52,525 nucleotides of DNA from an uncultured Methylococcaceae bacterium (GTDB taxonomy: Bacteria > Pseudomonadota > Gammaproteobacteria > Methylococcales > Methylomonadaceae), in assembly GCA_903866825.1 (NCBI GenBank), contig CAIPPE010000012.1, positions 1 to 52,525 of the forward strand, given 5' to 3'. The position numbers and the translations under genes were made by a program. Positions 23,012 through 32,667 of the stretch are shown in pieces. Position 1 is the first letter of the stretch; each line of letters begins with the position of its first letter. The notes under the pieces were generated by a model. That model made no database searches. It was not told where the DNA came from and saw only the letters and a program-made list of their open reading frames with translations.

Positions 23012-24055
23012 TTGTTACTGCCCGATAGTGCCAGGCTAACCAAGAATAATTTCGATTTTCTTCGTCTGTTATTCGCGGTAACTGTATGCCTGGTTCACGC
23101 TTATCAGCTTTCTGGATTCGAACAGCTTGGGATTTTTACCCGTCTTTTGTCGTCTACAGTGGCGGTAAAGTCTTTTTTTGTAGTTAGTGGATTCCTTATC
23201 TTCATGAGCTATGAGCACTCTGCCACTTTGGTTTCTTATATCCATAAGCGAATTCGACGTATATACCCAGCTTATTTTACGATAGTAATGATATGCGCAT
23301 TAGTATTAGTGACAATCAGCTCGAAGAACATAGGTGATTATTTTTCTTTGGAATGGGTAAAGTACGTTACTGCTAATCTGGTTTTTTTAAATTTTTTACA
23401 TTTAACACTCCCTGGAGTTTTCGACTTAAACAAGCTGGCAGCCGTCAATGGTGCATTATGGACACTTAAAATTGAGGTGATGTTCTATCTGGCTGTCCCT
23501 GTCATTGTGTTATTGTGTAGAAAGTTTTCTCACCTTCCAGTCCTGATGCTTACTTATTGTTTATCTGTCATTTATTCTGAAGTATTGATTGCCGCATCTC
23601 AGAGAACAGGCGCTGGAATTTATCTAGAACTGGCCCATCAACTGCCTGGGTATCTTTCTTACTTTATGGCGGGTACTTTTTTTTACTATTTTTTACCCGT
23701 ATTTGAAAAGTACAGAGGCTACTTTGTAGTTTTAGCTGCTTTGACTCTCGCTACGAATATCTTTATAGGGTTACCACTGCTGGAACCTTTTGCGCTTGCC
23801 ACTGTTGTCGTCTTCTTTGGATTATTTTTGTATGCAGGTAATTTCGGAAAGTATGGTGATTTTTCTTATGGCATTTACATTATACATTTTCCGGTTATCC
23901 AGCTTTTTCTAGATAAAGGGGTGCTTAGAGAAAACCCTTGGTATTTTTTAATAGCAGTTCTTGTCACAACTATTATCTGTGCAATGGTGATGTGGCATTT
24001 TGTTGAAAAGCGGTTTTTACTACGCAGCAGTCATTATATTGGAGCATGTAGGTAA
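23012..24055 (+). CDS. Acyltransferase-3 family membrane O-acyltransferase
   Basis: A TTG start is supported by AGGAG six bases upstream. The 347-residue protein has about ten membrane helices and the family motifs: NNFDFLRLLFAVTVCLVHAY (catalytic His), FFVVSGFLIF, and RIRRIYPAYF. A late FSYGIYIIHFPVIQLF helix completes the fold. Acyltransferase-3 enzymes move acetyl or other acyl groups onto sugars of O-antigen, exopolysaccharide or other glycans at the inner membrane. No glycan cluster is present here, so the acceptor is unknown. Lower G+C feel and isolation may hint at transfer. Confidence 0.85.
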   Translation: MLLPDSARLTKNNFDFLRLLFAVTVCLVHAYQLSGFEQLGIFTRLLSSTVAVKSFFVVSGFLIFMSYEHSATLVSYIHKRIRRIYPAYFTIVMICALVLVTISSKNIGDYFSLEWVKYVTANLVFLNFLHLTLPGVFDLNKLAAVNGALWTLKIEVMFYLAVPVIVLLCRKFSHLPVLMLTYCLSVIYSEVLIAASQRTGAGIYLELAHQLPGYLSYFMAGTFFYYFLPVFEKYRGYFVVLAALTLATNIFIGLPLLEPFALATVVVFFGLFLYAGNFGKYGDFSYGIYIIHFPVIQLFLDKGVLRENPWYFLIAVLVTTIICAMVMWHFVEKRFLLRSSHYIGACR

Positions 24056-24132
24056 AGCGTGTTTGTAATAAAGTTGCGTACAACTTGTGATACCTACATA
24101 ATTTACTAAACGAATCCAGTTATTAATAACTT

Positions 24133-24633
24133 ATGAGAATTTTAGGGATAGATCCGGGGTCAAGATTAACCGGTTACGGTATTATTGAAGATACGCCACA
24201 AGGTTACAAATATATTGCCAGCGGAAGCATTCGAATTAAAGCGGATTATTTTCCAGATCGGCTTAAACAGATATTTGATGGTGTTTTGGAAATCATTGAT
24301 AACTATCAGCCTGAACAAATGGCGATTGAACAGGTCTTTATGCATAAAAATGCAGATTCAGCTTTAAAATTAGGACAAGCGAGAGGTGCTGCTATTTGTG
24401 CAGTTCAAACTCAGCAGATAGCGGTGTATGAATATGCAGCCCGACAGGTTAAGCAAGCGGTCGTGGGTAAAGGTGCTGCGGATAAGCTTCAGGTGCAACA
24501 TATGGTAAAGATTTTATTGAATGTGCAGGGTGAATTATCCTTAGATGCCAGTGATGCTTTAGGTATTGCTATTTGTCATGGTAATTATCAGCAGACTGCA
24601 CTTATGTTAAGTAAGCAAGGGATGATTAGGTGA
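24133..24633 (+). CDS. ruvC: Holliday junction resolvase RuvC
   Basis: The 166-residue protein opens with RILGIDPGSRLTGYGII, containing the first catalytic Asp, and has AIEQVFMHKN with the catalytic Glu and DASDALGIAICH with the C-terminal Asp pair. RuvC cuts four-way junctions symmetrically once RuvAB has positioned them. Its length is close to E. coli RuvC. It overlaps ruvA by 4 bases (GTGA), and ruvA overlaps ruvB likewise, giving a tight ruvCAB operon. Confidence 0.97.
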   Translation: MRILGIDPGSRLTGYGIIEDTPQGYKYIASGSIRIKADYFPDRLKQIFDGVLEIIDNYQPEQMAIEQVFMHKNADSALKLGQARGAAICAVQTQQIAVYEYAARQVKQAVVGKGAADKLQVQHMVKILLNVQGELSLDASDALGIAICHGNYQQTALMLSKQGMIR

Positions 24634-25232
24634 TTGGTTTTTTACGAGGCAAACTGGTTCATAAAGCGCCTCCCTTTTTAATGATGGATGTTAATGGGGT
24701 GGGTTATGAAGTGGAAGCGCCTATGACCACATTTTATGATTTACCTGCACTCAATGAAGAAATAAAATTGCATACGCATTTAGTCGTTCGTGAAGATGCG
24801 CATATTTTATTTGGATTTTCTGCCGAAGCTGAGCGAACCTTATTTAGAGCCCTGATTAAGGTTAACGGTGTAGGCCCGAAGTTGGCTTTAACTATTCTCT
24901 CAGGACAGAGTGCAGGCGAGTTTTATCGCTGCATTCAGGATAATGATTCTCAGGCACTGGTACGTTTGCCAGGCGTGGGTAAAAAGACGGCGGAACGTTT
25001 AATTATTGAGATGCGTGACCGGTTGCCCGATTTGGGGTCAGGTGTGGCAAGTGCTGAGGCTGCTGGTACTGAAATATCCGTTATCGGTAATCCTAAGCAG
25101 GAAGCCATCAGCGCATTGTGTTCCTTAGGATATAAACCGTTGGATGCGGGTAAAATGATCCAGAATATCAACGCAGAGGGAAAAACCTGCGAGGAAATTA
25201 TTCGCATAGCGCTACAGGGAGCCGTTAGATGA
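24630..25232 (+). CDS. ruvA: Holliday junction branch migration protein RuvA
   Basis: The 200-residue protein starts with a GTG codon inside the end of ruvC. It has the OB-fold domain ([16 protein letters not shown], then [10 protein letters not shown]), two helix-hairpin-helix motifs ([16 protein letters not shown] and [16 protein letters not shown]) and the C-terminal RuvB-binding domain ([14 protein letters not shown]). It binds the junction as a tetramer and loads RuvB. All three domains are intact. Confidence 0.97.
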   Translation: MIGFLRGKLVHKAPPFLMMDVNGVGYEVEAPMTTFYDLPALNEEIKLHTHLVVREDAHILFGFSAEAERTLFRALIKVNGVGPKLALTILSGQSAGEFYRCIQDNDSQALVRLPGVGKKTAERLIIEMRDRLPDLGSGVASAEAAGTEISVIGNPKQEAISALCSLGYKPLDAGKMIQNINAEGKTCEEIIRIALQGAVR

Positions 25233-26263
25233 TTGAAAGCGACAGATTGATAACGGCTCGAAGTCATGCTGATGAAGAGCGCCAAGACCGCGCAATTCGG
25301 CCAAAAAAATTAGCTGATTATGTGGGGCAGAAAGAGTTGTGTGCTCAAATGGAGATTTTTATTCAAGCAGCAACGGCCCGTAACGAAGCGCTTGATCATG
25401 TGCTTATTTTTGGGCCTCCAGGTTTGGGTAAAACAACGTTGGCTAATATCATCGCGGCCGAAATGTGTGTTAAAATTCGTCAAACTTCAGGGCCTGTGTT
25501 GGATAAGGCGGGTGATCTAGCCGCATTATTGACTAATCTTGAAGCACATGATGTTTTATTTATTGATGAAATACATCGATTGAGTCCAGCGGTAGAAGAA
25601 ATATTATATCCTGCTATGGAAGATTATCAGTTGGATATTATGATTGGTGAAGGGCCTGCAGCACGATCGATTAAACTGGATTTGCCACCGTTTACTTTAG
25701 TAGGAGCAACCACCCGTGCGGGCTTGTTGACCTCCCCATTACGTGATCGCTTTGGAATAGTGCAACGTTTAGAGTTTTATACGGTTGATGAATTAGCCAG
25801 TATTGTCTTGCGATCCGCTAAAGTGTTAGGCATTGTAATGGATCAAAAGGGGGCTTATGAGGTCGCTCGTCGATCCAGGGGGACGCCTAGAATTGCAAAT
25901 CGATTATTAAGACGGGTGCGGGATTATGCTGAAGTTAAAGGTAATGGTAGGATAACAGAAGACGCAGCTATTCAAGCGTTGGACATGTTAAGAGTCGATA
26001 ATAATGGTTTTGATGCCTTGGATCGTAAACTTTTGATGACCATGATTGAGAATTTTGCTGGTGGTCCGGTAGGTCTTGATACCTTAGCCGCCGCCATTAG
26101 TGAAGAACGCGGTACGATTGAAGATGTTTTAGAGCCTTATCTGCTGCAACAAGGCTTTATTATGCGCACACCTCGTGGGCGTGTTGTTACCCAGAATGCC
26201 TACTTGCATTTTGGATTGTCCCCACCCCATCAGATAGGGGTGTCTGAAGATTTATTTGAATAA
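25229..26263 (+). CDS. ruvB: Holliday junction helicase RuvB
   Basis: The 344-residue AAA+ protein has Walker [11 protein letters not shown], Walker [11 protein letters not shown], sensor [10 protein letters not shown], the arginine-finger region [14 protein letters not shown], and the C-terminal winged helix ([15 protein letters not shown]). It pumps DNA through the RuvA-bound junction. Its ATG overlaps ruvA by 4 bases, and the C-terminus ends in the usual short acidic tail. Confidence 0.98.
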   Translation: MIESDRLITARSHADEERQDRAIRPKKLADYVGQKELCAQMEIFIQAATARNEALDHVLIFGPPGLGKTTLANIIAAEMCVKIRQTSGPVLDKAGDLAALLTNLEAHDVLFIDEIHRLSPAVEEILYPAMEDYQLDIMIGEGPAARSIKLDLPPFTLVGATTRAGLLTSPLRDRFGIVQRLEFYTVDELASIVLRSAKVLGIVMDQKGAYEVARRSRGTPRIANRLLRRVRDYAEVKGNGRITEDAAIQALDMLRVDNNGFDALDRKLLMTMIENFAGGPVGLDTLAAAISEERGTIEDVLEPYLLQQGFIMRTPRGRVVTQNAYLHFGLSPPHQIGVSEDLFE

Positions 26264-26328
26264 TAATAGTTTGTAGATTGTTGTCTGATATTAATCCGAT
26301 TTTTTACAGTTTAAGCATTAATTTATAG

Positions 26329-26739
26329 ATGATGTTTACAAAATTTATTTGGCCTGTTCGTGTTTATTATGAAGACACTGATGCCGGTGGCGTAGTATTT
26401 TATGCTAATTACCTAAAGTTTTTTGAGCGAGCGAGAACCGAGATGCTAAGGGCTGCCGGTTTTGAGCAAGATGAACTTATTGAAAATGAAGGTGTGCTTT
26501 TTGCAGTTCGGTCTGTGCAAGTTGATTATCTTCTCCCTGCTCGTTTTAACGAACAAATTTTGGTGAGTGCTGAGGTAGTTCTAGCTAAAAAGGCCAGTAT
26601 TACTTTTGAACAACATATTACACGAGGTGATGATCTTTTATGTAAAAGTATGAGTCGTATCGCCTGTTTGGATGCCAAAACAATGCGTCCTAAAGCAATT
26701 CCTGAAAACTTATTAGAGCTGTTAAAGAATGAATACTGA
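26329..26739 (+). CDS. ybgC: YbgC-type acyl-CoA thioesterase
   Basis: The 136-residue hot-dog-fold protein has the YbgC signature RVYYEDTDAGGVVFYANYL with the catalytic Asp, followed by FFERARTEML. It hydrolyses acyl-CoA or acyl-ACP and is the conserved first gene of tol-pal operons, possibly linking phospholipid metabolism with envelope constriction. Two ATG codons (26329, 26332) stand in tandem. Its end overlaps tolQ by 11 bases. Confidence 0.95.
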   Translation: MMFTKFIWPVRVYYEDTDAGGVVFYANYLKFFERARTEMLRAAGFEQDELIENEGVLFAVRSVQVDYLLPARFNEQILVSAEVVLAKKASITFEQHITRGDDLLCKSMSRIACLDAKTMRPKAIPENLLELLKNEY

Positions 26740-27406
26740 TTTATCCATTTTCCATTTAGTTAAAGAAGCCAGTTTTGTTGTTCAATTTGTCATGATGTTA
26801 CTCTTAGTAGCTTCTTTGTCATCTTGGACGTTTATTTTTTCAAAGCGTAAAGAGCTTAATCGAGCCGTTGAAATTACTGATGAGTTCGAAGAACAGTTTT
26901 GGTCTGGAGTTGCTTTAACCGATTTATATCGCAAACTGGCTGCAAAGGATTTTGAACCGGAAGGTATCGAGAAAATATTCCTGGCCGGTTATAAAGAGTT
27001 TTCCAGAATGCGCCAAGCGGGTAATGTCGAGCCTGGGGTCCAAGTGGAAAGTGCGCAAAGAGCGATGCGGATCGAGTTATCAAGAGAATTGGAAAGACTT
27101 GATGAGCATTTGTCATTTCTCGCAACAGTCGGTTCTATTAGTCCTTATATTGGTTTGTTTGGAACGGTATGGGGCATTATGAATTCATTTATGTCACTGG
27201 GTAATGTTAAGCAGGCGACCTTGGCACAAGTTGCTCCTGGTATTGCAGAGGCGCTGATTGCTACCGCGATTGGTCTGTTTGCTGCTATTCCAGCCGTTAT
27301 TGCCTATAACAGGTTTTCTACTCGATTGGATCGATTAACAGGTCGATATGAGTTGTTTGTTGAAGAGTTTGTTGTTCTATTACAAAGACAGGCGCATCAA
27401 AAATGA
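26729..27406 (+). CDS. tolQ: TolQ, proton channel subunit of the Tol-Pal system
   Basis: The 225-residue inner-membrane protein has three helices: an N-terminal one (VVQFVMMLLLVASLSSWTFIF), then after a large cytoplasmic loop two more (VGSISPYIGLFGTVWGIMNSF and IAEALIATAIGLFAAIPAVIAY). The conserved Thr and Pro residues of the ion path are present in the second and third. TolQ pentamers surround TolR and use the proton gradient to drive TolA. It overlaps both ybgC and tolR, indicating coupled synthesis. Confidence 0.97.
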   Translation: MNTDLSIFHLVKEASFVVQFVMMLLLVASLSSWTFIFSKRKELNRAVEITDEFEEQFWSGVALTDLYRKLAAKDFEPEGIEKIFLAGYKEFSRMRQAGNVEPGVQVESAQRAMRIELSRELERLDEHLSFLATVGSISPYIGLFGTVWGIMNSFMSLGNVKQATLAQVAPGIAEALIATAIGLFAAIPAVIAYNRFSTRLDRLTGRYELFVEEFVVLLQRQAHQK

Positions 27407-27852
27407 GTGGGCCACAGATAAGCAGAAAAAATGGGCGTAGAAAGCCTATGGCAGAGATCAATGTGGTTCCTTACATTGATGTTACCTTGGTTTTGCTGAT
27501 TATTTTTATGATTACTACGCCTATGTTACAAACAGGTGTGGATGTTGATCTTCCTCAAGCGCAGTCGAAAACAGTAGAATCAGATAGTGATGGTGCTAAT
27601 CCTCCTATTATTATTTCTATTAAGGCGGAGGGGCAATATTATATAAAATCTGATAACCAGACCGATGTACCTATATTACCCGAAGAAATCAATGCAAGAG
27701 TAGCAGAAATATTAAGCAATAAGCCAAAAACTCAAGTTCTTATAAACGCAGATAAAGTAGTGAATTATGGGATAGTGGTTACAGTGATGGCTGCACTTAA
27801 GAATGCGGGTGTACCTACTGTAGGATTAATGACCAAGCCAGAAGAACAATAG
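27403..27852 (+). CDS. tolR: TolR, ExbD-like stator subunit
   Basis: The 149-residue protein has a short basic cytosolic tail (SRKNGRRKPMAEINVVPYID), then a single helix with the essential Asp (YIDVTLVLLIIFMITTP), and a periplasmic ExbD domain. It forms the dimer at the heart of the TolQ channel and binds peptidoglycan on activation. The start overlaps tolQ by 4 bases and the stop lies 6 bases before tolA. Confidence 0.97.
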   Translation: MSGPQISRKNGRRKPMAEINVVPYIDVTLVLLIIFMITTPMLQTGVDVDLPQAQSKTVESDSDGANPPIIISIKAEGQYYIKSDNQTDVPILPEEINARVAEILSNKPKTQVLINADKVVNYGIVVTVMAALKNAGVPTVGLMTKPEEQ

Positions 27853-27858
27853 ATATAG

Positions 27859-29733
27859 ATGCATAACCAAAGAAGATTTACTTGGCCTTTTTTACTGGCT
27901 TTAGCTTTACATCTTACGCTGTTGGGTTTGTTTGTATTAAGCGCACTCTATAAGCCAGATATTAAAGAGCCTGAATCTAAGCCTGAGCCTGAAGTCATTC
28001 ATGCAACTATGATTGACACCGCAAGTTTGCAAGCAGAGGCGGAGGCAATTAAAAAAGCCGAGGAACAAAAGGCTCAGGCAGAGAGGGAGCAGTTGGAGGC
28101 TAAGGAAAAAGCAGAATTAGAATTAAAGAGGGCTGAAGAAGAAGCTTTAGCAAAAGCAGCAGAAGCAGAAAGACAAGCTAAGGCGGAGGCTGAAGCAGAA
28201 AAACAGGCAAAGGCAGAAGCAGAAAAGCAAGCCAAAGCAGAAGCCGAAGCGCAGGCTAAAGCAGAAGCTGTAGAAGCTGCACGAGCGAAATCTGAAGCAG
28301 AAAAACAGGCAAAGGCCGAAGCCGCAAAGCAAGCCAAAGCAGAGGCAGAAGCACAGGCGAAAGCAGAAGCTGCAGCAGTTGCGCGAGCGAAAGCTGAAGC
28401 AGAAAAACAGGCAAAGACCGAAGCCGAAAAGCAAGCCAAAGAAGAAGCAGAAGCACAGGCTAAAGCAGAAGCTGCAGCAGTTGCACGAGCGAAAGCAGAA
28501 GCAGAAAAACAGGCAAAAGCCGAAGCCGCAAAGCAAGCCAAAGCAGAGGCAGAAGCACAGGCGAAAGCAGAAGCTGTAGCTGCTGCGCGAGCGAAAGCCG
28601 AAGCAGACAAACAGGCAAAGGCTGAAGCCGAAAAGCAAGCCAAAGCAGAGGCAGAAGCACAGGCTAAAGCAGAAGCTGTAGCTGCTGCGCGAGCGAAAGC
28701 TGAAGCAGACAAACAGGCAAAAGCCGAAGCCGCAAAGCAAGCCAAAGAAGAAGCAGAAGCACAGGCTAAAGCAGAAGCTGCAGCAGCTATGAAGGCTAAA
28801 ACAGAAGCAGAAAAAATTGCAAAGGCCGAAGCTGCAAAGCAAGCAAAATTAGAAGCAGAAGCGCAGGCAAAAGCAGAGACCGCTGCAGCAGTGCGGGCGA
28901 AAGCTGAAGCAGAAAAACAGGCGAAGGCAGAGGCCCTAAAACAGGCAAAGGCCGAAGCTGAAGCCCAGGCTAAAGCAGAGGCCGCAGCGGCAGCGCAAGC
29001 TAAAGCCGAAGCAGAAAAACAGGCAAAAGCCGAAGCCGCAAAGCAGGCGAAGGCCGAAGCTGCAGCTCAGGCGAAAGCAGAGGCCGCAGCGGCAGCGCAA
29101 GCTAAAGCCGAAGCAGAAAAACAGGCAAAAGCCGAAGCCGCAAAGCAGGCGAAGGCCGAAGCAGCAGCTCAGGCTAAAGCAGAAGCCGCTGCAGCCGCCC
29201 AAGCTAAAGCAGAAGCAGAGAAACAGGCAAAGGCTGAAGCCGCAAAGCAGGCGAAGGCCGAAGCAGCAGCTCAGGCTAAAGCAGAAGCCGCTGCAGCCGC
29301 CCAAGCGAAAGCTGAAGCAGAAAAACAGGCGAAGGCAGAGGCCCTAAAACAGGCAAAGGCCGAAGCTGAAGCCCAGGCTAAAGCAGAAGCCGCTGCAAAA
29401 GCTAAAATTGAAGCTGAAGCTGCCGCTAAAGCCAAAGCAGCCTCTCAGTCAACAGAATCAGAGCAGGCAAAACAGGCTATCAAGCAAAAAGTAAATCGGA
29501 GTTGGATTCGTCCAGTTTCCGCAGTAGAAGGTTTAAAATGTACAATCAGGGTTAAATTAATGTCCGATGGTACTGTAATCGATGCTGAAGTTGTCTCGAG
29601 TAGTGGTGATGAGATTTTTGATCGATCTGCAGAAAATGCAGTTAATAAAGCATCTCCTTTACCAGTACCAAATGATAAAGAGCTATTTGCCAGAGAATTT
29701 AGGACATTCTCGTTTTTATTTAACCCTAAATGA
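27859..29733 (+). CDS. tolA: TolA, enlarged by a long Ala/Glu/Lys/Gln repeat domain
   Basis: The 624-residue protein has an N-terminal membrane helix (FTWPFLLALALHLTLLGLFV), a huge helical domain II, and an intact C-terminal domain III (VNRSWIRPVS, then CTIRVKLMSDGTVIDAEVV, ending FSFLFNPK) that contacts Pal, TolB and colicins or phage in known systems. E. coli TolA is about 421 residues. The extra length is all in domain II, where about twelve copies of a 34-residue unit (EKQAKAEAAKQAKAEA-type) stack. A helix of that size could span well beyond a normal periplasm if fully extended. It lies in tolQRAB-pal order. Confidence 0.95.
   Translation: MHNQRRFTWPFLLALALHLTLLGLFVLSALYKPDIKEPESKPEPEVIHATMIDTASLQAEAEAIKKAEEQKAQAEREQLEAKEKAELELKRAEEEALAKAAEAERQAKAEAEAEKQAKAEAEKQAKAEAEAQAKAEAVEAARAKSEAEKQAKAEAAKQAKAEAEAQAKAEAAAVARAKAEAEKQAKTEAEKQAKEEAEAQAKAEAAAVARAKAEAEKQAKAEAAKQAKAEAEAQAKAEAVAAARAKAEADKQAKAEAEKQAKAEAEAQAKAEAVAAARAKAEADKQAKAEAAKQAKEEAEAQAKAEAAAAMKAKTEAEKIAKAEAAKQAKLEAEAQAKAETAAAVRAKAEAEKQAKAEALKQAKAEAEAQAKAEAAAAAQAKAEAEKQAKAEAAKQAKAEAAAQAKAEAAAAAQAKAEAEKQAKAEAAKQAKAEAAAQAKAEAAAAAQAKAEAEKQAKAEAAKQAKAEAAAQAKAEAAAAAQAKAEAEKQAKAEALKQAKAEAEAQAKAEAAAKAKIEAEAAAKAKAASQSTESEQAKQAIKQKVNRSWIRPVSAVEGLKCTIRVKLMSDGTVIDAEVVSSSGDEIFDRSAENAVNKASPLPVPNDKELFAREFRTFSFLFNPK
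28189..29406 (+). repeat. 102-bp in-frame tandem repeat within tolA, about 12 units
   Basis: Units start at 28189 and then every 102 bases, encoding 34 residues built as 8+8+8+10 (xEAEKQAK, AEAAKQAK, AEAEAQAK, AEAAAAAQAK). Units 9 to 11 (from 29005) encode identical peptides and are nearly identical in DNA, while units 1-7 have diverged. This pattern suggests recent local duplication at the 3' side. Confidence 0.93.
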
Positions 29734-29813
29734 TAAATTGTACCTTTATTGCTTTTAGTTTTTTTAAGGTAGAGTAGTTATGTTTTTTTTGAGTGCAGGC
29801 ATTAGAGGTGGAT

Positions 29814-31097
29814 GTGAGTTTTATTAAGCGTGTTTTATTATTAATCGTCCTTTTTGGTTTTAGCATACCTAGCGGATTTGCTGCACTAACAATAGAAATT
29901 ACCGAAGGTGTAGAAAGTGCGGTGCCCCTAGCAATCGTTCCTTTTGCCTCGCAAAGTGCCCCTGTTAATATCAGTTCGGTAGTCAATGCTGATTTAGAGC
30001 GTAGCGGTTATTTTAAAATGATGGCAGAGAATGGTATGCCCAGCAGACCAAGTTCATCAGCAGAGGTCAATTTTAAAGACTGGCAAGCGGTTGGACAGAA
30101 CTACATGGTAGTAGGTCAAGTGGTTGACGCGGGCGGTGGCCAATATAACATCCAATTTCAATTACTTGATGTTTATAAAAGTGGACAGTTGTTAGGTTAC
30201 CGAATGACTTCATCTGCTGCTGATTTACGAAGAAGTGCTCACCATATCAGTGACCTTATTTTTGAAAAGTTAACGGGTAAAAAGGGTGTTTTTAGTGGTC
30301 GAATAGCCTACATAACAACCAGCAATCAAGGAAATAAACAACAATCTCATCAGCTTCAGGTAGCTGATGCCGATGGTTTTAACCCGCAAACAATAGCATC
30401 CTCTGTTGAGCCCTTGATGTCTCCAGCATGGTCGCCCGATGGCAAGAAAGTTGCCTATGTTTCTTTTGAAAGGAAGACGGCTGCTATTTATGTTCAAACG
30501 CTTGCGACAGGTGAACGAGCACGCGTTGCTGAGTTTCCAGGCATCAATGGAGCGCCAGCCTGGTCCCCGGATGGTACACGATTAGCGCTTACTTTATCAA
30601 AAGATGGCAGTCCGGATATTTATGTTTTAAATTTGTCGACACGTGCTGTAACCAAGCTAACAAAAAGTTTTTCTATTGACACTGAGCCAAGCTGGTCTCC
30701 AGATGGAAGTCATATTGCTTTTACTTCTGACAGAGGGGGTAAGCCACAAATTTATCTGGTTCCAAGTCAAGGTGGAGAAGAAAAGAGACTCACTTTTTCA
30801 GGCAACTATAATGCTCGTGCCAGTTTTTCACCCGATGGAAAAAACTTGGTGATGGTGCACGGTAACGGAAATGACTATCGAATTGCTGTTATGGATATGG
30901 CATCACGTTCGATTAATGTTCTAACTGGAGGTCCGTCAGATGAGTCACCCAGCTTTGCCCCCAATGGTACTATGATTTTGTATGCTTCTAAGAAGGGGCG
31001 CACAGGATTCTTATCGGCAGTATCATTAGATGGTAAAATGCAGCAAAAGTTAGTTTTTAACAACGGTGAAGTTCGTGAACCCGCTTGGGCGCCTTAG
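29814..31097 (+). CDS. tolB: TolB, periplasmic beta-propeller protein
   Basis: The GTG at 29814 is chosen because AGAGGT lies just before it; an upstream GTG at 29793 would extend the signal peptide unnecessarily. The 427-residue product has a signal peptide ([18 protein letters not shown]), an N-terminal domain (residues to about 150), and a six-bladed propeller with repeated (S/P)-W-S-P-D-G motifs ([30 protein letters not shown]). TolB binds Pal and TolA in turn, releasing Pal for binding to peptidoglycan. Blades appear complete. Confidence 0.97.
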   Translation: MSFIKRVLLLIVLFGFSIPSGFAALTIEITEGVESAVPLAIVPFASQSAPVNISSVVNADLERSGYFKMMAENGMPSRPSSSAEVNFKDWQAVGQNYMVVGQVVDAGGGQYNIQFQLLDVYKSGQLLGYRMTSSAADLRRSAHHISDLIFEKLTGKKGVFSGRIAYITTSNQGNKQQSHQLQVADADGFNPQTIASSVEPLMSPAWSPDGKKVAYVSFERKTAAIYVQTLATGERARVAEFPGINGAPAWSPDGTRLALTLSKDGSPDIYVLNLSTRAVTKLTKSFSIDTEPSWSPDGSHIAFTSDRGGKPQIYLVPSQGGEEKRLTFSGNYNARASFSPDGKNLVMVHGNGNDYRIAVMDMASRSINVLTGGPSDESPSFAPNGTMILYASKKGRTGFLSAVSLDGKMQQKLVFNNGEVREPAWAP

Positions 31098-31156
31098 TTG
31101 TATGGCTCATTAAATTATCTTTATCATAAAATACACTTAACATTTGGAAACAAAAG

Positions 31157-31747
31157 ATGAAATTAAATAAAACGTTATTGGCCTTGGCTATAAGCACGCT
31201 ATTTTTAACAGCCTGTAGTGATGAAGAAAAAGATGCAAGTCTAGTTGACGGTAGTCAGAATGCCGCAAGCGGCATTAATGATGCCTCAACAAGTGGATTG
31301 AATGGCGGCTCAGGTTTAAATGGTTCAGGCTTATCAGGCAATGGAAATTATGCAAACGGTGGTGATTACGCAAGCACCTTAGGGCCTGAATTTAATGATC
31401 CTAATAACCCATTGTCAAAGCGCACTGTTTATTTTATGCTGGACAGTAGCGAAGTGTTGCCTGATTTTATCCCTGTAATTGCTGCTCACGCGCAATATTT
31501 AATTGCAAATCCAAGTCAAAAACTAACTCTTGAAGGTAATGCTGACGAGCGTGGATCTCGCGAATACAATATCGCCTTAGGTGAGCAACGTGCTAAATCC
31601 GTAGCTGTTAAAATGAAAGCGCAAGGTGTTTCTGAAAATCAACTGACACTAGTGAGTTATGGTGAAGAAAAGCCCGCTGCTTTTGGTAGTGATGAATCTG
31701 CGTGGGAAAAAAATCGTCGCGTAGAAATTGTTTATCAGCCTAAATAA
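31157..31747 (+). CDS. pal: Pal, peptidoglycan-associated outer-membrane lipoprotein
   Basis: The 196-residue protein has a lipobox (LFLTACSDE, lipid on Cys20), a Gly/Asn/Ser linker of about 45 residues, and an OmpA-like domain with the diaminopimelate-binding signature LEGNADERGSREYNIALGEQ. It tethers the outer membrane to peptidoglycan at division sites. The linker is longer and more repetitive (SGLNGGSGLNGSGLSGNG) than in E. coli Pal, in line with the enlarged TolA. Confidence 0.96.
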   Translation: MKLNKTLLALAISTLFLTACSDEEKDASLVDGSQNAASGINDASTSGLNGGSGLNGSGLSGNGNYANGGDYASTLGPEFNDPNNPLSKRTVYFMLDSSEVLPDFIPVIAAHAQYLIANPSQKLTLEGNADERGSREYNIALGEQRAKSVAVKMKAQGVSENQLTLVSYGEEKPAAFGSDESAWEKNRRVEIVYQPK

Positions 31748-31762
31748 CAAAGAAATAAACAA

Positions 31763-32665
31763 ATGAAAAAATCCAGTCTTGTTGTTTTACTTTTAGCGTG
31801 TAATGCGGTTATTGCGGCTGATTTGCCTGCTGTTGTAGATCATTCTTCATATCCACCTTCTGCAACGCCAGTTAATCCAGTTAGCGGTCCGTCTACCAAT
31901 ACCTTGTATGAATTGATGGGGAGATTAGAGCAATTGCAGGCTGAAGTACAGCAACTGACTGGTAAAGTAGATGAGCAGGCTTTTCGAATCGATGAGCTTA
32001 AAAAACATCAAAGTACTATGTATTCAGATTTTGATGAGCGTTTACAAGCTATTGAAAATAAAGCTAATGGTTCTGCTGCACCAGCTGCCGATGCGGTGCC
32101 GGCGGCACCCGCTACGGCTGATGCTGTCGTTGCAGATACTAAAGAGGCGGCAGGGGCGGCAAAAACCTCTGAACCTGCGGTAGCTAATGAGCCAGTTCCT
32201 GAAAAGAAACCCGTGCCACCAGCTCCGGCAGAAAGTCAAACTGCAGCGCCTTCGGCTGATCCAGCTCAAGCTACGGGTGGTCCAGAGAAACAGGAATATT
32301 ATGTAGCTTATAATGAACTTAGAAATGGACACACTAAACCTTCAATAACATTATTTCAGACCTATTTAAGCAAGTACCCAAAAAGTCCCTTGGCAAATAA
32401 TGCCCAGTATTGGCTAGGTGAGGCCTATCGGGTCGATCAGGATAATGCGGCAGCAATCAAGGCTTTTAATGATGTGGTTGTTAAATATCCCGGTGGTGCA
32501 AAAGTCCCTGATGCGCTGCTAAGACTTGGAATGATGGAATTGGATCAAAAAAATACAGCTAAGGCGCGTGAATACTTTACACGGGTAACAACGGATTATC
32601 CTAAATCATCTGTTGCCCCCTTAGCGGCAAAAAAACTCCAAAAGATTGATGAAGTTAAAAATTAA
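31763..32665 (+). CDS. cpoB: CpoB (YbgF), cell-division coordinator
   Basis: The 300-residue product has a signal peptide, an N-terminal trimerising coiled coil (YELMGRLEQLQAEVQQLTGK to about residue 95), an Ala/Pro-rich linker, and C-terminal TPR repeats (YYVAYNELRNGHTKPSITLF, NAQYWLGEAYRVDQDNAAAI). CpoB links PBP1B activity with Tol constriction in E. coli. It lies 15 bases after pal and closes the tol-pal block; queE begins 2 bases later. The linker of about 75 residues is longer than usual. Confidence 0.95.
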   Translation: MKKSSLVVLLLACNAVIAADLPAVVDHSSYPPSATPVNPVSGPSTNTLYELMGRLEQLQAEVQQLTGKVDEQAFRIDELKKHQSTMYSDFDERLQAIENKANGSAAPAADAVPAAPATADAVVADTKEAAGAAKTSEPAVANEPVPEKKPVPPAPAESQTAAPSADPAQATGGPEKQEYYVAYNELRNGHTKPSITLFQTYLSKYPKSPLANNAQYWLGEAYRVDQDNAAAIKAFNDVVVKYPGGAKVPDALLRLGMMELDQKNTAKAREYFTRVTTDYPKSSVAPLAAKKLQKIDEVKN

Positions 32666-32667
32666 TT

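Noticed and set aside
28074-28842. Long minus-strand open frames opposite tolA (223 and 231 codons)
   Set aside because: They arise because the Ala/Glu/Lys/Gln repeat avoids stop codons on the other strand; their translations are low-complexity Ser/Ala/Phe/Cys strings without ribosome sites.
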